Below are positions 1-10,225 of a DNA stretch of 64,000 nucleotides, one piece after another. Position numbers and translations under genes: made by a program. A model generated the notes under the pieces. The model saw only the letters and a program-made list of their open reading frames with translations. It searched no databases and had not been told where the DNA came from. Source of the DNA: Bufo bufo (taxonomy: Eukaryota > Chordata > Amphibia > Anura > Bufonidae); assembly GCF_905171765.1 (NCBI RefSeq), contig NC_053390.1:585554471-585618470 (forward strand). Reading direction: 5' to 3'. Within the stretch, counting starts at the first letter, position 1; each line of letters starts with the position of its first letter.

Positions 1-450
1 TGACCCCTCCAATAGAAAAAGTAAGTGAAATCTGGAAGGGAACCAGAAAGAAAAAAGAGGGGAGGGGGAGGGAGGGGAAAACAGGTGGAAGAAAATAGCA
101 TTAGAGGAATCACCCTGACCAGGTTGGATGCGGTCACCGCATTCAAGCTCAGACCGCATCCAACATGAAGATGAACAAACATTTAAAATCACTAACCCTC
201 ACCAATCCTACAAAATTGTGCATGTATCATAAAAAGTCCTTAAAAAATGTACTAAATTGTATCGGAACGGAATTGCTTATAAAAATTCATATGAAAACGC
301 ATATGTAAGGTAAATGGGTTCAGTAACAGTTCACATGGAAAGAGGAAAGAAAAAAGCAGAGACCACTCTGCAGAGTTGCTTCCTCGGATTATGTGTGGCG
401 TTAACATGGTCCTTTGTAGTAATACATTTAAAATTTAAACATTGGGACCC
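1..450 (-). other. Probable 3' flank or UTR of the Penelope-like element
   Basis: No coding sequence is supported here. The stretch lies just past the stop of the minus-strand GIY-YIG frame, so it may be the 3' untranslated part of that element. It holds a purine-rich run (about 40-85) and a perfect 13-bp dyad (GTTGGATGCGGTC at 123-135 and its complement at 152-164, 16-base loop). The element's outer end is not visible in the window. Confidence 0.35.
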
Positions 451-1210
451 CTAATAGCATAACATTAATTCTTTTTTTAGATTAAGACCAGAAAGAAATC
501 TGGTATTTAGACTAAATATCCAGTAAGCTTTAGGTAAGAGAATTTTCCTTTTGATATCACCGCCTCTAGGTGAAACACTCACCTTCTCGAAGACAAAAGT
601 ACATAAACTATTCATATTGCGATTATGCTTCATTATAAAGTGGTTTGCTGCATTTGAAGTACCTGTCGCTGAGGGATTTGCAATGTAATTAAGGTGTTCT
701 CGTAATCTAGCTTTAAATTGCCTGCTAGTACACCCCACATACATTAAATTGCATGCAACACATTTAATGGCATAAATCACACCTGTTGTGTTGCAATTGA
801 TATCGTTTTCTATTTTAAACATTTCTGTGTGTGCGGAATTATCAAAACTTGTAGTAGGGAGAGCATATTTACAGGTTCTAAATGGATGTCCACCACATTT
901 GGTGAACCCCTTATATTTGATCCATGTATCCTTTCTTTTAGTCATAGAACGTGTAAAAAGTGAGGGAGAAAGAGAGGTAGCCAGAGTACTGGCACGTCTT
1001 GACACAATCCTGCATCCATCTTTTAGGATGTCATAGAGTATAAAGTCCTCGTACAGTATAGGGAGACATTTTTGAATCACATATCATATATTAGGAAACT
1101 GCCTGCTATAGGTAAGTACCAAAGTAGGTCTTTTAGTCTCCTTCTCACCCATATTGGTATTATCACTTTTATTTTTACTTCCATATTGTGGTGCTCCTTG
1201 TCTAGAGGTT
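451..1210 (-). pseudogene. GIY-YIG endonuclease domain of PLE-1
   Basis: The minus-strand frame ending at 451 encodes about 209 uninterrupted residues. It contains the GIY-like motif (GVIYAIKC) followed about ten residues later by the YIG-like motif (MYVGCTS), then an Arg-rich helix (RQFKARLREHL) and a late conserved block (SPRGGDIKRK). These match the nicking endonuclease that PLEs carry at the C terminus for target-primed insertion. Upstream, the same reading frame continues through one stop (about 1085) into the connector. The domain itself looks uninterrupted, but the protein as a whole cannot be made because of stops and insertions upstream. Confidence 0.82.
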
Positions 1211-1211
1211 T

Positions 1212-1959
1212 TAAAGGATAACTGTCACATTTAGACCCTAATTAAAATTTTAATATATATGTAGTTACTAATAACATGATATTCCAGAATCAGTTACTAT
1301 TAGACTGACTTACCCCATATTTAATAAGATTCAGCCCTTAGCAACCAGTCTGCATAAAACTGCAATTTCACTATTCAGTTAAGATGGCCGCCACTGCCCT
1401 CACCCTGAGGCTAATCCTGCCTGCCCTCACTACCCACAATGTATTGAGCTCCTCACATGCACTAGCCAGTAACAATAGCCCCCCTAAAGGGTTAATCTCC
1501 TACAGCACAAAGGGGTCCTCTTACCACATGTTGCTTTCATTTATACACTGAGCAGATTGCAGATCTCCTTTCCCTGGTCTGCGCTGCTTCAACTCTGCAT
1601 TCTCCAACTCTGCTGAGTGAGGGAGCGTCTGCCAAGCACAGGGACAGGGAGAAGTGCACACAGCCCAGGCACTGTTATCAGCTGCTGGGGAGGACCTGGC
1701 TTTAATCATTTACTTACAATCCCTGGCTGTCAGTAATGTGAGCCTGCTTCTGCGTGCTCCGTCTATCAACAGATAGATGGACCATGCCTAGCAACCATAT
1801 TTTAAGCACAGGTAAAAGTAGGCAGTACAGGGAACAAAAATGTGGAATTAGGGGGTAATTGAATACACAGTGAAAAGTTGAAATAGGGCCACTAAGGTGT
1901 TATTAATCACCACAATCCAATACTCCAAAAAATATATATATACGACAGTTATCCTTTCA
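1212..1959. mobile_element. TTAA-type (T2/Kolobok-like) MITE inside PLE-1
   Basis: The termini are inverted: TTAAAGGATAACTGTCAC on the left, and the complement of AAAGGATAACTGTC on the right (ends about 1959). The TTAAAGG start fits the Xenopus T2/Kolobok MITE signature; the right flank reads TTCA rather than TTAA, which may be a mutated target duplication. The element splits the PLE connector: the protein frame on one side (GYPDWMLHRALNIAKN) resumes beyond the other. No coding capacity is seen inside. Confidence 0.6.
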
Positions 1960-2051
1960 ATCCTAGTCCTATTTTTGGCTATATTCAGCGCTCTGTGTAG
2001 CATCCAATCTGGATAGCCTCTCGAACTCAGGTCTGTCCAGATAATTCTGCA

Positions 2052-2298
2052 ATATACAAAAACGGTTTGGCAGCACTACTGTCCCACATAAGGGAAAGCC
2101 ATTCAGGAAAATACCTTGAAGGTAGTGGTGCACGCAGATGGGGACCCTGGCTGTTGATCCCAACGTCAGAATAGATATACAAGAAATCCGCAGCACTCGT
2201 CAATGTGATAAATCCAAGGTGGTTTATTCCATATACAGCAAGATGGTGCGACGTTTCGACCTAACCCGGTCTTTCTCAAGCAACCAGCTTGAGAAAGA
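2052..2298 (-). mobile_element. 247-bp PLE-derived short insertion with 15-bp target duplication
   Basis: The 15-bp sequence CCAGATAATTCTGCA occurs at 2037-2051 and again at 2299-2313, exactly bracketing this block. Removing one copy restores the PLE-1 reading frame around the RT/connector boundary. The insert, read on the minus strand, contains a hairpin followed by GAAAC (GACC-loop-GGTC-GAAAC, about 2252-2275) and an AATAAA about 25 bases later, the layout seen at other PLE ends in this window. A target duplication of this size is typical of retro-insertion rather than of cut-and-paste elements. It looks like a non-autonomous PLE derivative. Confidence 0.65.
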
Positions 2299-2313
2299 CC
2301 AGATAATTCTGCA

Positions 2314-3412
2314 TTCATTGTGAAAATTGCCATCTGAACTGCAGGGCACGTATAAATTCCCTGACCGGGATGGATTTAATTGTACGTGTTGGGTGATGAC
2401 TGTTGGCTTTTAATATGGTGTTTCCTGAGGTGTCCTTGCGAAAGGTCTCGGTGCAAATGTTCTGATCCCGTATGCCAGTCAGTCTTAGGTCCAAAAAACT
2501 GATGGTATCCGGATGAGCATGATGTGTAAATCTCAAGTTATATTGATTAGTATTGACATACTTTACAAAGTCTGGTATGGCAGACACATCGGAGCCCCAT
2601 ATAAGGAGCAAGTCATCGATGTACCTGCCATACCAGACTTCTGCTCCCGCAAAGGGATTACCATCACTGAATACATATCGTTCCTCCCAGTAGGCCATTG
2701 TAAGATTGGCAAGGGACGTCGAATATTTGGCCCCCATTGACACACCTTTCCTTTGAACATAAATTTTTTTGTTAAATGCAAAATAATTGTGCGTCATAAG
2801 AAAACACGTGACCTCCAGAATAAAATCAATAAAATCCATTGCATGTTTGCTATATCTATGGAGGTGGTATTCCAGGGCCAACAGGGCCACATTGTGAGGT
2901 ATAGAAGGATAAAGAGAAACAACATCTAATGTAAGCTAGGTATAATTGCTGCACCATCGTTTATCATAATAAGCTCTGAGAACGTCCGATGTGTCTCAAA
3001 TAAATCCTGGCAATCTCTTGACTAGGTGCTGGAGTAATGAGTCCAACCAGTCTCCCATTCTTTCTGTCAGGGACCCTATGCCCGAAACAATCGGGCGTAA
3101 TGGTGGAGGATACACATTTTTATTTGTTTTCGGTAGCGTATGTATGATCAGTGTCACCGACATCTCCACATCCAAGAAATCAAACTGTCTCTGATTGAAG
3201 AACCCCCTGTCTTTCCCTTTGTTTAACATCCCAACATATTTTTTGTGATATTCTACAATAGAGTTTCCCTCTAACTCCTTGTATGTAGAGGTGTCGGATA
3301 ACATTTCCACCATTTGTTGGTAATAAACCTCCTTGTCTAACACCACCACCGAACCCCCTTTGTCTGCCATTTTGATGACAAGGTCAGAACGATCTTCAAG
3401 TTTTTTTATGGC
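2314..3412 (-). pseudogene. Reverse transcriptase domain of PLE-1
   Basis: Three minus-strand pieces make up an RT. The first (3370-2996) carries DKGGSVVVLDKE and PPPLRPIVSGIGS, typical of the RT fingers. The second (about 2930-2894) has DVVSLYPSIP, which holds the motif A aspartate. The third (2890-2315) has the RKGVSMGAKYS block and the YIDD catalytic box (plus-strand 2612-2623), followed by FLDLRL. At least two stop codons lie between the first and second pieces (near 2980 and 2935), so the gene is dead. The catalytic aspartates themselves are preserved, suggesting fairly recent decay. Confidence 0.85.
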
Positions 3413-3900
3413 ATCTCTTTGTTTTTTCGTTAAGTTATGATGTTTCTACTTAGTACATGACTTGTTATAAATGTCTGTAAATTCCTTCTCAAGAATTTCC
3501 TGAAAGGTGTCCATACCAGGGGTACGTGAATTAACCGGGTAATATCGCAGGTTTGTGGTTGTAAATTCCTGTCCCCCAACTGTCGCCAAAAAACTACTAT
3601 TTTCTATTTGTAGGTTTGTAAGACACACTAGAGACAACTGCTCCTGAAAAGGAAGATTAGTATATTCATTATCATTTATTTTAGTTTGGATCCTCTTATC
3701 TTTCAGTTCAATATCTAGGTCTGAAAAGTGTCTCTTCAGGGTTAAATTCCTCATGAACCTGTTGACATCCAGAATAATATTAAATAAATCAAAATCTGTG
3801 GTGGGGACAAAATTCAATCCTAGAGATAACACTTCAACTTCATCTTCAGTTAGATTGGATTGTGATAGGTTAATAACATCTAGTGATTTCAATTCATTCT
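3413..3900 (-). pseudogene. N-terminal region of the PLE-1 protein
   Basis: A 148-residue minus-strand frame (3892-3446) sits directly upstream of the RT. It includes LTEDEVEVLSLGLNFVPT and DVNRFMRNLTLKRHF, sequences of the kind found N-terminal to the RT in Penelope-like proteins. The frame ends at a stop near 3446 and the RT reading resumes at 3370 in another frame, so at least one nonsense or frameshift lesion separates them. A start codon cannot be fixed; the reading frame seems to extend further up toward 4000 with lysine-rich sequence. Confidence 0.65.
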
Positions 3901-4036
3901 CTTCACTTTCTATTTTTTCTGATGTCTGGTAGCCATTACATGAGATTTTTTTCTTCTTATGTTTCCATTCAGCTCTTCTTGATCCTTTTTTTAAATCTTA
4001 CCTCGTCTTGTCCTGTTCCTCTGTTTTTTATAGTAT

Positions 4037-4773
4037 GAGGGTCTGCAGATGGCAATACTATTTTCAGCAGCTGACATGTTAAAAAAAAGCCCACACTGCG
4101 GAGCCATGTGCCGGCGTCATGGGAGTGCAAGATGTGACTGTGCATGGTGGATGACTCGCTCCAGATTTGCAGTCTGCTTTTTGCCTCCGGTGCACTGCGA
4201 GTTCTGCCGGCTTCTCCTCCTTCTCCTCTCTATCTGCTGCTCCGTATATCCCTCAGAACTCCCCTCCTCTTCCTCTCTTGTGACGTGACGTCCACTCACG
4301 TGACGTCCATCGACACGTCATCATCGCCACCTTCACCTCCACTGACATTAGAGATCTCCGAGTAGGCAGCAACAGCGGGGACCACTCTCCTTGGGCTGAT
4401 CTGGGTACTGTCGTCAGAGCGCTGGGTGGTGGCCGTTGCTACCTCCTCTTCCTCATCCGATGCCAAGAATGGCTGCGCATTGGTAAGGTTTGGGAATAGA
4501 TGGGAAAATAATTCCTCTGACTCGAGTGGAGGGGCTATGGTGGTGGTGGTGTCTTTGAGGGTGCACACAACAGAGAGTGAGGAGGGTGCAGATATAGAGG
4601 ATGAGGAGGGTGAAAAAACAGAAGGCCGAGTGAGCCACTCCACCAACTCTGGTGCATCCTTTGACGTAATCGCGCACACACTTCTCCAACTTCGAACTTA
4701 GGCTCCAGCCTGCTGCACCTGCCCAACCCCTACCACCCCTGTGGAACAGCGTGCCTCTTGCTCTACCTGTCAT
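4037..4773 (-). pseudogene. N-terminal fragment of a hAT transposase (hAT-2), decayed
   Basis: The minus-strand start at 4773 reads MTGRARG, matching MTGRGRP at the start of the intact hAT protein at 26332. After a frameshift, another frame gives DAPELVEWLTRP (compare SEDVVDWLRQ), PLESEELFSHLFPNLTNAQPFL (compare DPSEELFTHQLDAISDAQPLL in pieces), DDDVSMDVT, and then REEEEGSSEGYTEQ (compare REEEGESSEGETER). It ends in SAVWAFF and AIC, the first cysteine side of a BED zinc finger, where PLE-1 interrupts it. It is therefore a relative of, but clearly diverged from, the intact element. At least two frameshifts are needed. Confidence 0.75.
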
Positions 4774-4802
4774 TTTCAAAATGATCCTGTGCCAAAGTCC
4801 CT

Positions 4803-5400
4803 AGAGAAGAGCAGTATTTGTGGTATATCGCAGGCCTCAATCAGTATTTGGTGGAAGCGGGTATGTCAAACCCCTTAATCAGTATTTTGTGGAAGTAGGT
4901 GTATCGCAGGCCTCAATTCATATTTGGTGGAAGCAGGTATATCAATCCCCTTAATCAGTATTTTGTGGAAGCAGGTGTATCGCAGGCCTCAATCAATATT
5001 TGCCGCTGTCCTTCCTAATGAGTTTGGCCGAGCTATGTTTAGGCCTTATACTATCCCCTTAATCAGTATTTTGTGGAAGCAGGTATATCGCACCCCTCAA
5101 TCAGTATTTTGTGGAAACAGGTATATAGAACCCCTTAATCAATATTTGGTGGAAGCAGGTATATCGCACCCTTAATCAGTATTTTGCGAAAGCAGGTGTA
5201 TCGGAGGCCTCAATCAGTATTTTGTGGAAGCAGGTGTATCGCAACCCTCAATCTGTATTTTGTGGAAGCAGGTATATAGAACCCCTTAATCAATATTTGG
5301 TGGAAGCAGGTATATTGCACCCCTCAATCAGTATTGTGTGGAAGCAGGTATATCACAGGCCTCAATCGTCTCTTTGGGGAGAATAAATGCACATTTTCTG
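4803..5400. repeat. Tandem repeat, about 38-39 bp period
   Basis: About fifteen head-to-tail units built on a core like TCAGTATTTTGTGGAAGCAG, alternating CAATCAG and TTAATCAG starts. One unit (about 4990-5060) contains a piece of the second array (GAGTTTGGCCGAGCTATG), showing the two arrays belonged together before being split. The array lies immediately upstream of the start codon of the minus-strand hAT fragment. Confidence 0.85.
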
Positions 5401-5420
5401 GAGGCTGTGCCGTGGCATGT

Positions 5421-5423
<3 letters not shown>

Positions 5424-5457
<34 letters not shown>
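5424..5457. repeat. (TA)n microsatellite
   Basis: An uninterrupted TA run abuts the left end of the deleted Tc1 element. Tc1 elements insert at TA, so this is a natural landing site; a shorter TA run follows the right end. Confidence 0.9.
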
Positions 5458-5460
<3 letters not shown>

Positions 5461-6382
5461 TACAGACCAAAAGTTTGGACACACCTTCTCATTCAAAGAG
5501 TTTTTGTTATTTTCATGACTATGAAGGCATCAAAACTATGAATTAACACATGTGGAATTATATACATAACAAACAAGTGTGAAACAACTGAAAATATGTC
5601 ATATTCTAGGTTCTTCAAAGTAGCCACCTTTTGCTTTGATTACTGCTTTGCACACTCTTGGCGTTCTCTTGATGAGCTTCAAGAGGTAGTCCCCTGAAAT
5701 GGTCTTCCAACAGTCTTGAAGGAGTTCCCAGAGATGCTTAGCACTTGTTGGCCCTTTTGCCTTCACTCTGCGGTCCAGCTCACCCCAAACCATCTCGATT
5801 GGGTTCAGGTCCGGTGACTGTGGAGGCCAGGTCATCTGGCGCAGCACCCCATCACTCTCCTTCATGGTCAAATAGCCCTTACTTTCAAAGTTTTCCCAAT
5901 TTTTCGGCTGACTGACTGACCTTCATTTCTTAAAGTAATGATGGCCACTCGTTTTTCTTTACTTAGCTGCTTTTTTCTTGCCATAATACAACTATTCAGT
6001 AGGACTATCTGCTGTGTATCCACCTGACTTCTCCTCAACGCCACTGATGGTCCCAACCCCATTTATAAGGCAGAAACCCCGCTTATTAAACCTGGCAGGG
6101 CACACCTGTGAAGTGAAAACCATTTCAGGGGACTACCTCTTGAAGCTCATCAAGAGAATGCCAAGAGTGTGCAAAGCAGTAATCAAAGCAAAAGGTGGCT
6201 ACTTTGAAGAACCTAGAATATGACATATTTTCTGTTGTTTCACACTTGTTTATGTATATAAATTCCACATGTGTTAATTCATAGTTTTGATGCCTTCAGT
6301 GTGAATCTACAATTTTCATAGTCATGAAAATAAAGAAAACTCTTTGAATGAGAAGGTGTGTCCAAACTTTTGGTCTGTACTG
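5458..6382. mobile_element. Internally deleted Tc1/mariner element, 925 bp
   Basis: The ends are inverted: CAGTACAGACCAAAAGTTTG at the left and its complement at the right, flanked by TA on both sides. Inverted sequence extends far inward (about 270 bp), so the last 30 or so codons of a transposase (ending KGGYFEEPRI) appear twice: on the minus strand near the left end and on the plus strand (6119-6223) near the right. The middle of the transposase, including the first two catalytic aspartates, is missing. Confidence 0.92.
5599..6000 (-). pseudogene. Tc1 transposase remnant (N and C ends joined)
   Basis: The minus strand encodes the N terminus from about 5980 (MARKKQLSKEKRVAIITLRN, a helix-turn-helix start), followed directly by a C-terminal piece with WPPQSPDLNPIEMVW, which holds the third acidic catalytic residue, ending KGGYFEEPRI. 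The paired-type DNA-binding second half, both catalytic Asp residues and the GGG motif region are deleted. It cannot encode a working transposase but keeps both ends needed for mobilisation in trans. Confidence 0.85.
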
Positions 6383-6482
6383 TATATATATAAAAAATTA
6401 ATTTCTTGTGGGCTTTACAATCTTGAAAATCCTTTTAAATTAAAATTGTGAAAGGAATATATTGCAATTTGTATGCATGTGA

Positions 6483-6960
6483 ACACATTCCTGCTGTAGA
6501 CAAAGAACCTGCTGCTGTCAGAGGTGTATAAGTTTATTTTTGGTGTTGCCCCAGTCTGGCGGGGGCCCATTCCTGTGAGCATATTCCTGCTACAAACAAA
6601 GAACCGGCTCCTGTCTGTTCTGACTCAGTTTGGCCCAGTTATGTGTAGGCCTTATACTACCCCGTTACCATTTACATGCTGCTGCTGTCTGTCCTGATGA
6701 TTTTGGCCAAAATATGTGTACGCCTTATAGTACCCTGTTACCATTTACATGCGCTGCTGCTGTCCTTCCTAATGAGTTTGGCCGAGCTATGTGTAGGCCT
6801 TATACTATCCCATTAGCATTTACATGCTGCTGCTGTCTGTCCTGATGAGTTTGGCCGAGCTATGTGTAGGCCTTATACTACCCCATTACCATTTACCTGC
6901 TGCTGCTGCTACTGTCTGTCCTGATCCTGATGAGTTTGACACTGGACTAAAGGGGCCTTA
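6483..6960. repeat. Tandem repeat, about 75 bp period
   Basis: Five or six irregular units share GAGTTTGGCCGAGCTATGTG, TAGGCCTTATACTA and CATTTACATGCTGCTGCTG. Fragments of the same unit occur inside the 38-bp array on the other side of the Tc1 insertion, so the two arrays are parts of one region upstream of the hAT-2 start codon. Confidence 0.8.
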
Positions 6961-7059
6961 CTGCAACCTTATCATTCAAAATTACACGAAAACAAAACAA
7001 TATAAAAAAATGGAAGCACACGTTAGAACTGAAAAAAAATATTTCATTACAAACATGCC

Positions 7060-8100
7060 TCTATGGCAACTTTTTTAGTTGGTCATGAAGTTCCAACATC
7101 TCCTGCATCCGTTTGAGGTGCAGTGCCTCCATCTTCCGCATCTTCTTGCACATCAGCTTCCACATCTCATGCATGCCGGCTTCGTGCTCCTGCTGCATCT
7201 GCCTCATATTATTTTTTTTTATTAATCAGTACTGTTAGGATAAAAAAATATGAAAATTACTTGTAATTCAGATTAAGAGGCATGGCTACAGAATTATATT
7301 GCTATGTGCACATATTTACCCTCCTGGTTGGGGGCTGGTGACAACCTTCTCCTCTTCATCGTCATCAGGAGCTGGGTGGGGGGAAAACCGGCTCCAGCGT
7401 CTTGCACCTCCACCTCTTCGCCCACATCAGGTGGGGGTTGGGCCTTAATGCTGCTGCTGCTGGGAGGGTCCTGCCTGCTCTCCCTCCTCGGCGGACAACA
7501 CCACCACCTTCAGATCCTCTGTCGAAGGCCTGCGGTGGACGGAGCGAACGGGAACCCCTGTAATCACACAATGTTCAGAATTTAGACAAACAACTCAAAA
7601 ATCATAACAAATGCAAATTAAGTGGGGAATGTATCTAATGTAATGATGGACGGGGCCTTTTACTGAAATACAGAATGATGTTTGCAGTTTATGTATATAC
7701 ACACACACACATATATATATTTATGTGTGTGTAAAAAGCACAAAATCAGCCGGTTACATCATACATCTGTACCTCGCTGTGTGTATAAATATATATACTC
7801 ATGGTGAGGTAGAGATGTATGATGTAACCTGCTGATTTGTTATGTGTCACACTAGTTAATAAGTAATCATTTGTAAAGGGATGAAATACTTATTTTCATA
7901 ACTGTATATATACATTACAGAGTGTTGGAGAGAGATACAAAAGTAATAAAAGCATTGTACCTGGGCATATTCTGTCTTCTTCAAATCGGACCATTTCTTT
8001 AATATGGCCATCTTAGGTTGCCTGCCATTGAACTTCCTTAAGAACTCGAAACGGATCTCCCTCACAATCCTCTGCTTCTCAGACTGGACCCGGGTCCTTC
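7060..8100 (-). pseudogene. Myb/SANT-like gene of PIF/Harbinger type, three exons, frameshifted
   Basis: Minus-strand exon-like blocks: (1) about 8100-7962, reading RVQSEKQRIVREIRFEFL then FNGRQPKMAILKKWSDLKKT, a Myb/trihelix-like domain ending at a CAG/GT donor; (2) about 7562-7322 after a TTACAG acceptor, a Pro/Gln/acidic linker (VPVRSVHRRPSTEDLKVVV; APDDDEEEKVVTSPQPG) with two indels, one after a Gln run and one in a C run; (3) about 7202-7062, a Met/Lys/Glu-rich coiled coil (MHEMWKLMCKKMRKMEALHL) with a clean stop. This layout resembles the Myb-like accessory protein of PIF/Harbinger transposons and genes derived from it. No Harbinger nuclease is seen. A decayed host gene is the alternative. 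Confidence 0.5.
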
Positions 8101-9091
8101 ATAGCCCCGCTCCAACATGTGCTGCAGGATAAAGATGCAAGCATATAATCCCAATTTTTTTTTTATACAAGTATTGAAAATAATGTCCTCAACAAAACAT
8201 CAAAAAGTATTTAAGTCTTTGAAGGGGAAATGTTAGATTTAATGTTACCGTTATAAGATCGGATTGTATTGTGATTGTATGTGTGTGGGGTCTGAGCAAT
8301 CGGATATTGGCCAGCTGAGCAGAGATGTACCTGTCTAGTGAAGTGACGGTACGGTATATGGTGTAAAACTGGTTCGCCTCCCCGTGGTGCACCCTGGGTA
8401 ACTCTAAATAAACCAGCAAATACTGTCAGTAAGGCCTCATGCACACGACAGTATTTTTTCACGGTCCGCAAAACGGGGTTCCATTGGTCCGTGATCCGTG
8501 ACCATTTTTTCGTCCGTGGGTCTTTCTTGATTTTTGGAGGATCCACGGACATGAAAAAAAAGTTGTTTTGGTGTCCGCCTGGCCGTGCGGAGCCAAACGG
8601 ATCCGTCCTGACTTACAATGCAAGTCAATGGGGACAGATCCTTTTGACGTTGACACAATATGGTGCAATTGCAAACGGATCCGTCCCCCATTGACTTTCA
8701 ATGTAAAGTCAGGAGTTAATATACCATAGGATCTGAGTTTTCTCCAATCCGATGGTATATTTTGACTTGAAGCGTCCCCATCACCATGGGAACGCCTCTA
8801 TGTTAGAATATACCATCGGATTTGAGTTAGATCGTGAAACTCATATCCGACAGTATATTCTAACACAGAGGCGTTCCCATAGTGATGGGGACGCTTCAAG
8901 GTAGAATATACTACGAACTGTGTACATGACTGCCCCCTGCTGCCTGGCAGCACCCGATCTCTTACAGGGGGCTGTGATCAGCACAATAAACCCCTCAGGT
9001 GCCGCATTTGAAGGGGTTAATTGTGCGTATCATAGCCCCCTGTAAGAGATCAGGGGCTGCCAGGCAGCAGGGGGCAGACCCCCCTCCCTCC

Positions 9092-9385
9092 CCAGTTTGA
9101 ATATCATTGGTGGCCAGTGTGCGGCCCCCCCCGGCCTCCCCTCCCTCCCTCTATTGTATTATCATTGGTGGCCAGTGTGCGGCCCCCCCGGCCCCCCCTC
9201 CCTCCCTCTATTGTATTATTATTGGTGGCCAGTGTGCGCCCCCCCGGCCCCCCCTCCCTCCCTCTATTGTATTATCATTGGTGGCCAGTGTGCGCCCCCC
9301 CCCCCCGGCCCCCACTCTATTGTATTAATATCATTGGTGGCCAGTGTGCGGCCTGCCCTCCCCCCCTCCCGATCATTGGTGGCAG
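9092..9385. repeat. Minisatellite in left arm of the foldback, about 55-60 bp period
   Basis: About five units contain CATTGGTGGCCAGTGTGCG followed by a long C-rich tract and CTCTATTGTATTA. Open frames of 70-130 codons cross this block in several frames only because the repeat lacks stops; they are not genes. Confidence 0.9.
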
Positions 9386-9774
9386 CGGAGAGTTCCGATC
9401 GGAGTCCCAGTTTAATCGCTGGGGCTCCGATCAGTAACCATGGCAACCAGGATGCTACTGCAGTCCTGGTTGCCATGGTTACTTAGCAATATTAGAAGCA
9501 TCATACTTACCTGCTGCGCTGTCTGTGACCGGCCGGGAGCTCCTCCTACTGGTAAGTGACAGGTCTGTGCGGCGCATTGCTTAATGATCTGTCACTTACC
9601 AGTAGGAGGAGCTCCCGGCCGGTCACAGACAGCGCAGCAGGTAAGTATGATGCTTCTAATATTGCTAAGTAACCATGGCAACCAGGACTGCAGTAGCGTC
9701 CTGGTTGCCATGGTTACCGATCGGAGCCCCAGCGATTAAACTGGGACTCCGATCGGAACTCTCCGCTGCCACCA

Positions 9775-10225
9775 ATGATCGGGGGGGGGGAGAGGGGAGG
9801 CCGCACACTGGCCACCAATGATATTAAAACAATAGAGGGGGGGCCGGGGGGGCGCACACTGGCCACCATTGATATTAAAACAATAGAGGGGGTGCCGGGG
9901 GGGAGGCGCACATTGGCCACCAATGATAATACAATAGAGGGAGGGGGGGGCCGCACACTGGCTACCAATGATAATACAATAAAGGGAGGGAGCCGCACTG
10001 GCCACCAATGATATTAATACAATAAAGGGAGGGGGGGCCGCACACTAGCTACCAATGATAATACAATAAAGGGAGGGAAGGGGGGCTGGGGGGGCGCACA
10101 CTGGCTACCAATGATAATACAATAAAGGGAGGAAGGGGGGCCGGGGGGGGCCGCACTGGCCACCAATAATATTAATACAATAGAGGAAGGGGCGCACTGG
10201 CCACCAATGAAATTAAAACTGGGGA
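9775..10225. repeat. Minisatellite in right arm of the foldback (inverted copy)
   Basis: Seven or so units of the complement of the left-arm minisatellite (G-rich tract, then GCACACTGGCCACCAATGAT). Unit number and length differ from the left arm, so the two arrays have evolved independently since the palindrome formed. Confidence 0.9.

Larger units (their letters stand above)
451..4036 (-). mobile_element. Penelope-like retroelement PLE-1 (broken)
   Basis: Read on the minus strand, the order is an N-terminal region (about 3900-3420), reverse transcriptase (about 3410-2300), a connector (about 2040-1960 and 1210-1090) and a C-terminal GIY-YIG endonuclease (about 1080-451). This RT plus GIY-YIG order is diagnostic of canonical Penelope-like elements. 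The copy is interrupted by a TTAA-type MITE (1212-1959) and a 247-bp PLE-derived insertion (2052-2298), and it carries in-frame stops. At its 5' side (about 4036) it breaks into a minus-strand hAT transposase fragment, so it inserted into that older element. Confidence 0.85.

Noticed and set aside
4453..4701. Plus-strand frame rich in Ser/Asp/Glu
   Set aside because: Antisense shadow of the hAT-2 acidic region.
9097..9998. Overlapping 70-130 codon open frames with repeated Pro/Ser/Leu peptides
   Set aside because: They are translations of the minisatellite in several frames and both strands; open only because the repeat lacks stops.
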